DNA from: DAISLF01 sp964517345 | Lineage (GTDB): Bacteria; Patescibacteriota; Gracilibacteria; Peribacterales; Peribacteraceae | Direction: 5' to 3' | NCBI GenBank assembly: GCA_964517345.1 | Contig: CAZFBZ010000015.1 | Coordinates: 1-27,881 of the forward strand | Length of the DNA: 27,881 nucleotides | Part shown: one piece after another, positions 15,072-23,361 of the stretch | Layout of the letters: the number at the start of each line of letters is the position of its first letter | Position numbering within the stretch: the first letter of the stretch is position 1 | Notes under the pieces: generated by a model | Databases searched by the model: none | The model's input: the letters and a program-made list of their open reading frames with translations, nothing else | What the model was told of the DNA's origin: nothing | Made by a program: the position numbers and the translations under genes

Positions 15072-16291
15072 TTCACGATCTCAAAGCCGGGAGGAGGAGC
15101 GGGCGTGGCGACGCTGATGCCGGGCACCTGGGGAAGCTGAGGCTGGCGGGCCGGCGTCTGCCCCGTCACGCGGGCACGAAGCGCATCAACGTTCCCGGCC
15201 TTGAACGCCTCCGCCACGTCAGAGGAGCTGACCCCCTTGGCGATCAGCCCGCCCATCAGGTCGATGGCCTCCTCGAAGAGCTTCAGCTTCTGCCGTCGCG
15301 TGTCCAGGTTATCGCCTGGAAGCGGCATGTACTTCTCGGCGACGCGCTTGACCTCGGGCTCGGGGGCTGCTGCGCCGGTGAGGGCGCGCAGGATCGCCTC
15401 CGTCCCCGTCGTTACGATGCGATACCCCTGCGCGGCGTCACCGAACCCGCCATAGTGCTGGACGGAGCCGGAGACTATCCCGCCGCGTTTGACGTCGAGA
15501 GGGTCGGGCACGACGGGCTTTGTTTTCTCGTCGCCGAGATAGATTCGGGAGAGCTCTGGGAACAACGATTTGGCCTGAGACAGCAGGGCCACGCGCGCCG
15601 CTTGCTCCCCCGTCACCTGATCCGCCGGACCGCCGGGCTTCGGTCGCAGACGGCCGGGATTCTGCGGGTCGGGCTCGTACCCCGGCGGCGCCTTCTCCGG
15701 CGTCTGCATGACCGGCGTGAACGTGCGCGGGTCGACCAGCGTCTCGCCGGGGCCGAGCTTGATCGGCGGAGCGGCCGGCTTCTCCTGGGCAATCTTCGTC
15801 TGCGCCGAGAACAGCCCCGCGTGCGCCCGCGCCATCTCCGTTTGAGCGCGGATGAGGCCCTGCTGCAGCCGAGCTGCCGCGTCGTAGGCATGGGAGCGCG
15901 CGAGCTCCCGCCCCTTCACCGGGTCGAGGTATTCAGGCGGGAGCTTGACGCCCGCCCTCTGGTACATCTGGAGCGTCTGCTGCCACTGCTCCGGCGAGGC
16001 GTTCTCGGCGAGCTTGCCGACACGCTGCCAGACTTCCATCTCGTGCTGGGCCTGCTTGAGCTGGTGCTCGCCGATCTTAAAGCCGCTGTCGAACTCGCCT
16101 GCACCGTACAGCTCCGACTGAGCGCCCTTCGTATCGCCCGCGGCCATTTTCTGACCCGCGGCGACGAGCGCGTTGTCCTTGCGCTGGACGCGGTAATCCT
16201 GCTCGCCCTGGCGGTAGGCGTTGATCGCCGCCAACGGGTTGAACTGCTGCGGCTCGGGGAGAGGCTGAGCCAAAATGTTCCAGTTGGCCAT
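15068..16291 (-). CDS. Internal virion / ejection protein (P22 gp20-like position), 407 aa
   Basis: The N-terminus (NILAQPLPEPQQFNPLAAIN, AYRQGEQDYRVQRKDNALVA) is typical of internal phage proteins of this slot, followed by a long helical, Gln/Ala-rich region (about 40-170). A Pro-rich middle (about 172-225) and a C-terminal helical part ending in a Pro/Gln tail complete it. It lies between the 248- and 766-residue proteins, matching gp7-gp20-gp16 order in P22-like phages. The assignment rests on order, size and composition, not on a catalytic motif. Confidence 0.68.
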   Translation of the reverse strand: MANWNILAQPLPEPQQFNPLAAINAYRQGEQDYRVQRKDNALVAAGQKMAAGDTKGAQSELYGAGEFDSGFKIGEHQLKQAQHEMEVWQRVGKLAENASPEQWQQTLQMYQRAGVKLPPEYLDPVKGRELARSHAYDAAARLQQGLIRAQTEMARAHAGLFSAQTKIAQEKPAAPPIKLGPGETLVDPRTFTPVMQTPEKAPPGYEPDPQNPGRLRPKPGGPADQVTGEQAARVALLSQAKSLFPELSRIYLGDEKTKPVVPDPLDVKRGGIVSGSVQHYGGFGDAAQGYRIVTTGTEAILRALTGAAAPEPEVKRVAEKYMPLPGDNLDTRRQKLKLFEEAIDLMGGLIAKGVSSSDVAEAFKAGNVDALRARVTGQTPARQPQLPQVPGISVATPAPPPGFEIVK

Positions 16292-16294
16292 GGA

Positions 16295-17041
16295 TCAGAT
16301 GCCCCAGGAGGTCCACGTATCCCAGCCGCTCGACGGCGCGGCGGCAGGCGCAGCCGGACCCTGGCGGCCTCTGCCGTAGCCGTAGGCCTGCATTCCGGTG
16401 TTCATGAACCCGGTCAGGGCATTGATCGGAGCCATGCGGCTCTGCGCTCTGGCCTGTCCCTGTGCGAGGTAGCTGTCGGCAGCCTGATCGCCCTGGCCGG
16501 TGTACATCCGGGCCATGTCGCCGCCATAGCCGTATTGCGTGCGGGCCGCCGCGTCGGACGCGCCCTGGCCGGCCTGCATCAGCGGGTTGTAGGCGGCGCG
16601 CCGCTGGTTCAGCCAGTCGGTCATGTAGTTGACGCCGTGAGCCTGCAACGCCTTGAGCGTCTGGCCCGACATCAGCATCCCGCGGCTGGCCGCGCTGGCG
16701 TCGATCTGACCTCGCCCGCGATCGAGGCCCGCCTGAAACCCTGGACCCTGCGTGCTGGCGTTGATCCAATCCTGTTCCGCCGGCTGGCCGCGAAGACCGA
16801 TCGACGCCTCGTAGGCCGATCGCGCCTGATCGCCGGACTGGATCAGGGGGTTGTAATACCCCATCGCCTGATCGCGGCCGGTGGTGAGGGCGTTGCGGCC
16901 CTGCTCGTAGCCCTGAGCCTGGGCGGCGCGCGCCTGCGCTGCCGCCTGCTCCATGTCCTTGCGGCCCCTCGACGACCCCCACAGACCGCCGAGGCCGGAG
17001 AGGGCCGATCCGCCGAGCAGTGCAATCGTAAGCGGGTCCAT
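16295..17041 (-). CDS. DNA transfer / ejection protein (P22 gp7-like position), 248 aa
   Basis: The product opens with a Gly-rich hydrophobic segment (TIALLGGSALSGLGGLWG, about 5-22) and continues with Ala/Gln/Gly/Tyr-rich repeats, including YYNPLIQSG and AAYNPLMQAG, two related segments about 90 residues apart. This matches the small ejection proteins of podoviruses, which carry a membrane-active N-terminus and a flexible body. The gene is coupled to the 50-residue gene upstream by TGATG. Confidence comes from order and composition. Confidence 0.68.
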   Translation of the reverse strand: MDPLTIALLGGSALSGLGGLWGSSRGRKDMEQAAAQARAAQAQGYEQGRNALTTGRDQAMGYYNPLIQSGDQARSAYEASIGLRGQPAEQDWINASTQGPGFQAGLDRGRGQIDASAASRGMLMSGQTLKALQAHGVNYMTDWLNQRRAAYNPLMQAGQGASDAAARTQYGYGGDMARMYTGQGDQAADSYLAQGQARAQSRMAPINALTGFMNTGMQAYGYGRGRQGPAAPAAAPSSGWDTWTSWGI

Positions 17042-17193
17042 CAGGGTGTCTCCAAGGCTGCAATCCGCGTCTCGTAGTCGGCGAGGCGGCGAAGCACGTC
17101 ATTCAGGAAAGCGAGGAACTCCGGCGTGAGCTGTCCGGTTCTCGGATCGGTGATCCTGAGCCCCTGCGGGATGACCGGCGCGCGTGTCGTCAC
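17041..17193 (-). CDS. 50-residue protein between the gp10-like and ejection genes
   Basis: The gene is exactly bounded by overlaps: its GTG overlaps the gp10-like stop (GTGA) and its TGA overlaps the next ATG (TGATG). The product reads PQGLRITDPRTGQLTPEFLA in its first half and ends in a short coiled-coil-like helix (FLNDVLRRLADYETRIAALE). The DPxTGxxTPEF pattern followed by a helix is seen in small virion proteins of other phages, recalled from memory. It sits where P22 encodes its tail needle, but is far too short to be one alone. Confidence 0.7.
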   Translation of the reverse strand: MTTRAPVIPQGLRITDPRTGQLTPEFLAFLNDVLRRLADYETRIAALETP

Positions 17194-18590
17194 GCTGCGG
17201 TGCCTTCAGCCATGGCGTAGATGCCGGCGAGACCGGTTCGCACGTTCGCGCTCATGCTCAATTCCAGCGTGGCCCCGATCGCATCGGTGGCGCCGAGGCG
17301 GCGGAAGATCACCTGAGCATTCCGGTTGCCGATGCGGCCGAGCCTCTGCTCCTGATACACCGGCCATGTGTTCCCGCCGTCGCGCGAGAGCCGCAGCATC
17401 ACGACCGGGTCGGTATCCGTGTCAGCCCCCGTCACCGGAGCGCGGCCGGCGATCATGTTGGCGTAGACGGCCGACATCTTCAGACCGCGCGGGTAGGTGG
17501 CCGGTGTCATCGTGCGGACCGACCACACGAGGTCATCGCCGTCATCGTTCGCCACGCTCTGAGAGAGCGTCACGAGGGAGCCGTCGATGCTCGACCCCGC
17601 GACGACCGTGTTGTTGAAATCGACGCATGCCGCGATGTTCCAGCGGTCGAACTGCGTCGTCTTCCACTCGGACCAGCCGTAACCGACGTCATAGACCCAC
17701 GTCCATTCGGCCGATGACATCACGTAATAGGAGTGGCCCTGCTGCGAGAACGTGGTCGCCGTGATCGTGCCCGGATCGACCGAGGCAATCGCCCGCTCGA
17801 CGGCGTGATGAGAAATGCGCGCCGCGTCGTAGCCGCTGGACCTCACCACCCGGCCGTACCGATCGATCCAGATGAGCGACTGATCGAGCTCGGCGACGGA
17901 GCCGGCGGCTTTGCAGCCGATGTCCCGGACCGCGACACGCTGGAATGGCGCGTCCACGTTGCCGGTCAGCCCCCACACTTCGATGGTCGTCTGTCCGAAG
18001 AACCACAGCTCAAGCCGATGGGCGAGGCAGCGCAGCGTCTTGTCGGCGTTGTACTCGTTCGAGGCGAAGTCGAGCGCGCCGACGTCAGAGGCATTGATCG
18101 CCGACCAGAAGAACCGGCCATCCTGGATCGGGTAAACGAGATACCCGCCGAGGAATGCGACGTCCTGTGGCGGCGGAAGATCGGGGTCTGAGACCTCAGT
18201 AAGCGTTCCGCCCTGCAGGATCGTCAGCGACCCGCCGGCCACCATCGCCACCATGGGGATCGACGCCATGTTGCGGGCGAAGCGGACGGGGCCGTCGGCG
18301 CTGATGCCGCCGCTCAATTGCGACACCGTCCCATAAATGTTGACGGCGTAGATCTGACGTCCCGCGACCGCATAGAGCGTGTCGTCGATCGAGAAAAGCG
18401 CGCGCACACCTCCCGTCGCGCCGGTCAGCGTGGCGAAGCTCGACGCGCCGGGCCGAGGGTAGGCGACCAGCATCGGCTTGCCGTAGAGCGTGGTCTTCTC
18501 GACCACAGCGTTGATGAGGCGCGTTGCACCGTCCTCACCGAAGCGGCCGGGGGCGGACTCGGACGGGAAGGGGAGGGGGATCAGAGCCAC
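17190..18590 (-). CDS. Packaged-DNA stabilisation protein, P22 gp10-like
   Basis: At 466 residues it is close to P22 gp10 (about 470). The start IPLPFPSESAPGRFGEDGAT followed by RLINAVVEKT is the family's usual opening. The body is beta-rich with regular LxxxxDDTLYAVAGRQIYAV blade-like repeats. In P22 this protein attaches below gp4 under the portal, closes the DNA-filled head and forms part of the tail hub. The GTG start overlaps the gp4-like gene by ten bases, suggesting coupling. Order on both sides fits. Confidence 0.85.
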   Translation of the reverse strand: MALIPLPFPSESAPGRFGEDGATRLINAVVEKTTLYGKPMLVAYPRPGASSFATLTGATGGVRALFSIDDTLYAVAGRQIYAVNIYGTVSQLSGGISADGPVRFARNMASIPMVAMVAGGSLTILQGGTLTEVSDPDLPPPQDVAFLGGYLVYPIQDGRFFWSAINASDVGALDFASNEYNADKTLRCLAHRLELWFFGQTTIEVWGLTGNVDAPFQRVAVRDIGCKAAGSVAELDQSLIWIDRYGRVVRSSGYDAARISHHAVERAIASVDPGTITATTFSQQGHSYYVMSSAEWTWVYDVGYGWSEWKTTQFDRWNIAACVDFNNTVVAGSSIDGSLVTLSQSVANDDGDDLVWSVRTMTPATYPRGLKMSAVYANMIAGRAPVTGADTDTDPVVMLRLSRDGGNTWPVYQEQRLGRIGNRNAQVIFRRLGATDAIGATLELSMSANVRTGLAGIYAMAEGTAA

Positions 18591-19195
18591 ACGCTCGCCC
18601 CGTCCCTGTAGATCAGCGCGCTATCGAGCGTGGCATCGAAGGGCACGACGAAGTGCGCGAGGATCGAGGACCACCCGGCGGCGGCATCGCGTGCCAAAGT
18701 CGGCTGGATTTGCACCCCGTACTCTTCGCAGCATGCGAGCGCGAGCATCGCGATCACGCCTGCCCGGTGCTGGTCGCTCGGCCTGGACTTCAACCACACG
18801 CTGCCGTCGAACACGGCATAGTCGTTGACTGACCAGCTCGTCACGGAATCGAGCGTCGTCGAGCCGGCCGTCGCGACGCGGTAGACGTAGCCTTTCGTCC
18901 CGGTCGACGTGGCAAGAGCCGGGCTGTTCGCCGACGCGTCCCATGTCGACTGGTAGACGAGAGACGGGATCACGGCCCCGTCGAGGGCCACCGGCGGCAC
19001 GAAGAACTGGAACGTGTCCGTCGTCGCATAGGCACCCTGCTTCAGGATGTCGACGCCGGAGATTTTCCACGCGTCGGTCATCTCGTTGAGGATGTCGAGC
19101 GCCGACGCCGCCTGATCGGCGCTCGCTGTCTCCCCGAGGGCGAGAATGCCCGAGCGCCGAAGCGCTCGGGTTATGACGTCGAGGATCGTCGCCAC
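18581..19195 (-). CDS. Head-completion / tail accessory factor, P22 gp4-like
   Basis: The 204-residue product has the family's N-terminal pattern: TILDVITRALRRSGILALGE, then ALDILNEMTDAWKISGVDI. A beta-rich middle (about 60-135) precedes the C-terminal helical segment (MLALACCEEYGVQIQPTLAR) and LIYRDGASVWL. gp4 proteins bind the portal after packaging and provide the platform for gp10. The P22 protein is about 166 residues; the extra length here is the beta-rich middle. It lies between coat and gp10 as in P22. Confidence 0.8.
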   Translation of the reverse strand: MATILDVITRALRRSGILALGETASADQAASALDILNEMTDAWKISGVDILKQGAYATTDTFQFFVPPVALDGAVIPSLVYQSTWDASANSPALATSTGTKGYVYRVATAGSTTLDSVTSWSVNDYAVFDGSVWLKSRPSDQHRAGVIAMLALACCEEYGVQIQPTLARDAAAGWSSILAHFVVPFDATLDSALIYRDGASVWL

Positions 19196-19198
19196 GGA

Positions 19199-20458
19199 TC
19201 AGGTGCCGGAGAGGCGCGTGACGAGGCGCGGATCGAGCAGCTTGCGGCCATAGAGAAGATCGAGGCGCCACTTGCTGAGGTCGTTGGTCCCGTCGTAGAT
19301 CGGGATGACGCGGACGCTCATGTCCTTGTAGCTCTCACGAGCGCCGTTGTAGGCAGCCTGCGGCATCTCCAGAGGCACCATCGCCAGCGCCATCGAATTC
19401 TTGTGATAGGCGAGGTTCTGGCGATACGCCGTCGAGGCCGTGCCGAGGAACACGAGGCCGGCGTTGTCGGCCGGGGCCACGTTGACGGTCTGGTGCGGGC
19501 CGCTGGTGATGATCGGCGGCGAGATCGTCAGCGTGAGGTTGCCCGAGCCGTCCGACGAGCCGTCCGAGATGACGACGAACTGCTGATCGACCTCAGTGAC
19601 CGCCTTGGTCTTGGGGTTGACCATCTTCACCTTCGCGCCCGACGTGCCGGCCGCATAGAGCGTGAACACGTCGCCAGCTTTGACGCGAGACGCCGCCGCC
19701 GCCGTCCACCCATCGGTGATGAGGGACTGCGTCCAGGCATTCTTGGCCGTGTCGTAGCTGACGTTCTGAGACGCGCCGTTGACGAGAGGCGTGCCGCCGA
19801 GAGGGCCGACCGTGTGGGTCGGGAGAACCTGCGACATCCACGTATCAACGCCGCCGATCGACCCGAGGTTGCGGTTGCGATACGCGTCCTTCGCCGCGTC
19901 CTGGATGTAGAGAGACGTCTGGCTGCCGAGAAGGCCCCAGTGGTCACTCGGGTGCAGCGAAGCGGCACGGCCATCCATCGGCACAGCCGCAAGATCGAGC
20001 CGTTCCGGCGCCTTCGCGAAGTCGGAGAACGAGTCGATCGTATTGCCCGGCGTGCCGACCCAGTGATACGCGCCCCGGTACATCTGGGTGAACACGTCGT
20101 TCGCCATGTAGTTGATGATGTTCGACATGGCCGGTTTCATGATGCGCTCGGCCATATCGGAGACCGACAGCGTCAGGTCCGTCGAGTTGAACTGGAAGTC
20201 GACGCCGATCTGCTGGTCGATGGTCAGCGTCGTCTTGCCCTCGATGACGTCCTGCGTCGAGAGCGTCGCGCCGGAGCGGACGGTAAAGTCGGCCGGGCGG
20301 CGGATCGAAATCGTATCGCCGACCTTGTAGCCGTTCACCTTGTTGGAGAACTCGGACTCGTGAGCCCGATAGAGGGTTTTGAGCACGCCGAGTTCATTTT
20401 CGAGGATCGCCAGTGCCGTCTTGGCGACGACCGATGCGGTAAGAGTCGTGTTGGACAT
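19199..20458 (-). CDS. Major coat protein, P22 gene 5-like
   Basis: The 419 residues compare with about 430 in P22. Family features seen are ALAILENELGVLKTLYRAHE with the N-terminal arm, VGDTISIRRPADFTVRSGAT, and DVIEGKTTLTIDQQIGVDFQF, followed by the HK97-like core and PIYDGTNDLSKWRLDLLYGR near the C-terminus. It assembles the capsid around the scaffold encoded next door. A clear ribosome-binding site (AAAGGACA) precedes the ATG, one of few late genes here with its own unoverlapped leader, as expected for the most abundant virion protein. Confidence 0.9.
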   Translation of the reverse strand: MSNTTLTASVVAKTALAILENELGVLKTLYRAHESEFSNKVNGYKVGDTISIRRPADFTVRSGATLSTQDVIEGKTTLTIDQQIGVDFQFNSTDLTLSVSDMAERIMKPAMSNIINYMANDVFTQMYRGAYHWVGTPGNTIDSFSDFAKAPERLDLAAVPMDGRAASLHPSDHWGLLGSQTSLYIQDAAKDAYRNRNLGSIGGVDTWMSQVLPTHTVGPLGGTPLVNGASQNVSYDTAKNAWTQSLITDGWTAAAASRVKAGDVFTLYAAGTSGAKVKMVNPKTKAVTEVDQQFVVISDGSSDGSGNLTLTISPPIITSGPHQTVNVAPADNAGLVFLGTASTAYRQNLAYHKNSMALAMVPLEMPQAAYNGARESYKDMSVRVIPIYDGTNDLSKWRLDLLYGRKLLDPRLVTRLSGT

Positions 20459-20473
20459 TGTCCTTTGCCTTCG

Positions 20474-21286
20474 TTATCTCCCCCCGGTCTTCTGGAACCA
20501 CGTGACGAATTCGGCCGTGCTCATCTCCTGAGGTGACTTGATGGCAGGAGAAGAGCCGCCGCCCGACAACGTGGGAACAGGAGCGGGAGCTTGTGACGCC
20601 CTGCGCATGGAAGCGGCCGGCGCGAGCCGGGCCTCGATGCGCGCGATTTCTGCGCCCTGACGGTGAGGAGGAAGACCGGCGATGCGCTGTGCTTGAGCCG
20701 GGTTTGACGCGAGGAAGTAGCCGACCTCTGGTCCAAGGTCACTTGCCGCGACGAGTTCGGCCGCATGCTCGGACAGGGGGATGTTGTTGAACTTCTCCCA
20801 GAAGCCCGGCATCCGGTCGATCCGGTCGTCGACCTTCGCTTTGAACGCGTCTGCCATGGCCTGCGCGGCCTGCTGCTTGGCGTCCTCGGCATCGGCTTTC
20901 AGCGTGGCCAGGCTCTCTTGCTTGACCGCCGCTTGCATGCGGGCGAAGTCCTGCTGCTCGACGGGCATGGTGTCGAACCGATGCCGGAGCTCGGTAAGCT
21001 CCTTTTCGATCCGCTCTGCCCGACGCTCGGCAATGACTGCCCGCGCCTCGCTTTCCTTGCTCCGCGCGTAGAGCTCATCGTAACGCGTCGACTTTCGCGC
21101 GGCCTTGTCGTCAGGGGTGTCCGGTTTGGGCGGCTCGGACGGCGCCGACTTGTCACTTTCGGCCTGCTTCTGATCCTTTGCGGGATCAGCGGCGGGCGGG
21201 GGAGAAGCCTCGGGCTTCGGCAGTTCCAACGCAGGCACTTTCGCCGCCTCGGCCGGAGCCGGGGCAGTGGGGACGATCTCGGTCAT
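20474..21286 (-). CDS. Capsid scaffolding protein
   Basis: The 270-residue product is acidic and Pro/Ala-rich over the first 60 residues. A long charged coiled coil follows (about 70-150; SKESEARAVIAERRAERIEK and RMQAAVKQESLATLKADAED), with a C-terminal helical part ending in TAEFVTWFQKTGGR, the kind of coat-binding tail seen in scaffolds. It is placed between portal and coat, exactly as gene 8 in P22. Scaffolds guide procapsid assembly and then leave. The segment FWEKFNNIPLSEHAAELVAA recurs in scaffolds of related podoviruses, from memory. Confidence 0.82.
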   Translation of the reverse strand: MTEIVPTAPAPAEAAKVPALELPKPEASPPPAADPAKDQKQAESDKSAPSEPPKPDTPDDKAARKSTRYDELYARSKESEARAVIAERRAERIEKELTELRHRFDTMPVEQQDFARMQAAVKQESLATLKADAEDAKQQAAQAMADAFKAKVDDRIDRMPGFWEKFNNIPLSEHAAELVAASDLGPEVGYFLASNPAQAQRIAGLPPHRQGAEIARIEARLAPAASMRRASQAPAPVPTLSGGGSSPAIKSPQEMSTAEFVTWFQKTGGR

Positions 21287-21306
21287 TGGGTCCTCTCAGG
21301 CTACAC

Positions 21307-23361
21307 TCACCCAGGCTGTTGCAGCCCAGGCGGAAGGTCTTGCGGCATGCCGGGCGGGATATCGCCACCGCCCGGCGGGCCGGACATCGGGAACGCCTGC
21401 TCCGGCATCGGCCCTTCGGGATGGGGCGGTTCCATGCCTTCCATCATCCCCGGAGGCTCAGGAGCCTCGCCCGGCTGCTCCGGAGGCTGCATCGAAGGAG
21501 GGGCGCCGAACATCGCCATGTTCTCCAGCTCGATCTTCTCCGCCTCGGCGGCCAGCTTCCGCGTCGTCTGCTGCGTCTTCTGCAGCTCGGCGATGTCCGG
21601 CGGAGGCGGCGGCGGGGGCGGAGCGTCCGGATCGGCGAGAGCCTGCGGCGGCACCATGGCGCGAAGGCGCTTGGCGATCTCTTCCGCGCCGGGCCAGTCG
21701 CTGTTCTTGGCGATCAGGTCGGCAATCATCGGAGCGGCGCCGGGCACAACGCGCATGAATTCGAGCATATGCTCGGCGGCCTCGATGCGCTTCGTCGCCG
21801 CGCCCTTGCCGATCGTCACGCGAACGTCAAACCGCCCTTGGCTGATGTCGTTGACCAGGATGGGCATGCCGTCCTGTCCCATCACCACCCGGTTGATCGC
21901 GACGTTCTGCTGCGTTCCGTCCTCGCCGAGGATGCGGATGATACGTTCGCTGTCGTAGATCTTCGGGATGAGGTCGATCAGGATGCGACCGGCACATTCG
22001 AGCGCGCGCTGCAAGTTGTCGATGAAGTGGAAATTCGCCGTCTGGCCCTGGATCTGCCGACGTGCGATGGCCACGCCCGCCGTCTCGTTCGACTTGGCAC
22101 CGAGCGAAGCATCATAGATGCCCGTCGTGGCCTTCATGTCGTCGCCGGCGAACTGCGCTTCTTGCACCAGCGCGGCTGGATAGGCCGGCGGGGGCTCGCG
22201 CTTCGGGCCACCCGGCGCCTGGGGATCGGCCTCGTAGAGGAGATAGGGCTTGTTCGAGTTGTTCGCGCCGTCCCAGAACGCCTTCCACTTGGCGATCATG
22301 TTTCCGGTAACGAGCCACGGGTTCTTCGGCTGCAGCGCAATGGCCTCGGCCGTGGCAGTCCGCATGAAATTGTACATCGTCTGAGCGTCGCGGGCGTGTC
22401 GGATCACGCCGTACCGATAGGTCCGCTGCTCAAGCGGTGTCTCGCCGCCGACGACGGGGACGATCGGAATATGCTTGCCGGGCCACTCGTTCGGCCCTTC
22501 GAGCACCTCTGACCCGCTGACGATGTACTGCTCGACGCGATGACACTCCTGCTTCCGCGTCTTCACGATCCCGACCATCTCGTACATGGCGGGATTGATC
22601 CCGGTCGCGTCGACCGTCTCGCCGGCCTTGGTCAGGCCGAGGACTTTGGTGTACGGCACCTTGCGCCAGTATTCGGCGACGCGAACCGTGTCGGCCGTCG
22701 ACCAGAAGAACGTGCCGGAGTTGACCATGCTCGACGGCTGATCGACGCTCTCCGGTGCCTTGCCGGGCCACTTCGCTTCGAACGCCTTGCGGGGCCACAC
22801 CTCGACGACTGCCCGCCACATGGCGTCCGAGCGGTCGATCTCGATCGCTGCCGGGTCGTCGTAGACGGAGAGCGGGTTGCGGACCGGGCGGAGCTTGATC
22901 TCCTGCTCAAACGCCGAATCGTCCGCATAGTCGGTTTCGATTCGGAACCATCCGATCCCGCAGCCCGTCTGATGCTCGGCGGCCGTGGCGAAGATGTGCG
23001 ACGCCGACGAGCAATACTGGATATAGCGAATGATGCCGTCGTAGATCTTCGCGAGCGTCGGGTCGGACTCGTCGTCCTCGGGGATGACCTTGATCGAGAG
23101 GTCAGACTGTCTGATCTCGTTTGAGACCTGGCGCACGAACTGGCCGAGCCGGTTGAATGTGAGCATCGGCCTGCCGGCCGTGTCGCGCTGGCGGCGGACC
23201 GCGTCGGGCCACTGATCACCGGCAAGGAACTGCAGGTCGATCGCCGCCTCGCGTCGGTTATCGCGATCGTGGTCGTGGCTGTCCTGTATCCGCTCGCGGA
23301 CCTCCTTGACGATCTCCGCCCTGTCCCTCTGAGAGGGCTTGGTCTTCACATCGTCAGCCAA
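21307..23361 (-). CDS. Portal protein, P22-like
   Basis: The 684 residues are near the P22 portal (725). N-terminal RDNRREAAIDLQFLAGDQWP and RPMLTFNRLGQFVRQVSNEI are characteristic, followed by the stem region and CGIGWFRIETDY. The C-terminal 110 residues are Pro/Met/Gly-rich, with eight consecutive prolines at about 581-588, a helical stretch (KTQQTTRKLAAEAEKIELEN), then a disordered tail. As the dodecameric ring it is the channel for DNA entry and exit. Its start overlaps the terminase end by 16 bases. Confidence 0.9.
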   Translation of the reverse strand: MADDVKTKPSQRDRAEIVKEVRERIQDSHDHDRDNRREAAIDLQFLAGDQWPDAVRRQRDTAGRPMLTFNRLGQFVRQVSNEIRQSDLSIKVIPEDDESDPTLAKIYDGIIRYIQYCSSASHIFATAAEHQTGCGIGWFRIETDYADDSAFEQEIKLRPVRNPLSVYDDPAAIEIDRSDAMWRAVVEVWPRKAFEAKWPGKAPESVDQPSSMVNSGTFFWSTADTVRVAEYWRKVPYTKVLGLTKAGETVDATGINPAMYEMVGIVKTRKQECHRVEQYIVSGSEVLEGPNEWPGKHIPIVPVVGGETPLEQRTYRYGVIRHARDAQTMYNFMRTATAEAIALQPKNPWLVTGNMIAKWKAFWDGANNSNKPYLLYEADPQAPGGPKREPPPAYPAALVQEAQFAGDDMKATTGIYDASLGAKSNETAGVAIARRQIQGQTANFHFIDNLQRALECAGRILIDLIPKIYDSERIIRILGEDGTQQNVAINRVVMGQDGMPILVNDISQGRFDVRVTIGKGAATKRIEAAEHMLEFMRVVPGAAPMIADLIAKNSDWPGAEEIAKRLRAMVPPQALADPDAPPPPPPPPDIAELQKTQQTTRKLAAEAEKIELENMAMFGAPPSMQPPEQPGEAPEPPGMMEGMEPPHPEGPMPEQAFPMSGPPGGGDIPPGMPQDLPPGLQQPG

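Noticed and set aside
15455..17077. 540-residue plus-strand frame opposite the ejection genes
   Set aside because: It is an antisense frame with Arg/Leu-rich composition and no family signature, while the minus-strand genes show order, overlaps and compositional logic.
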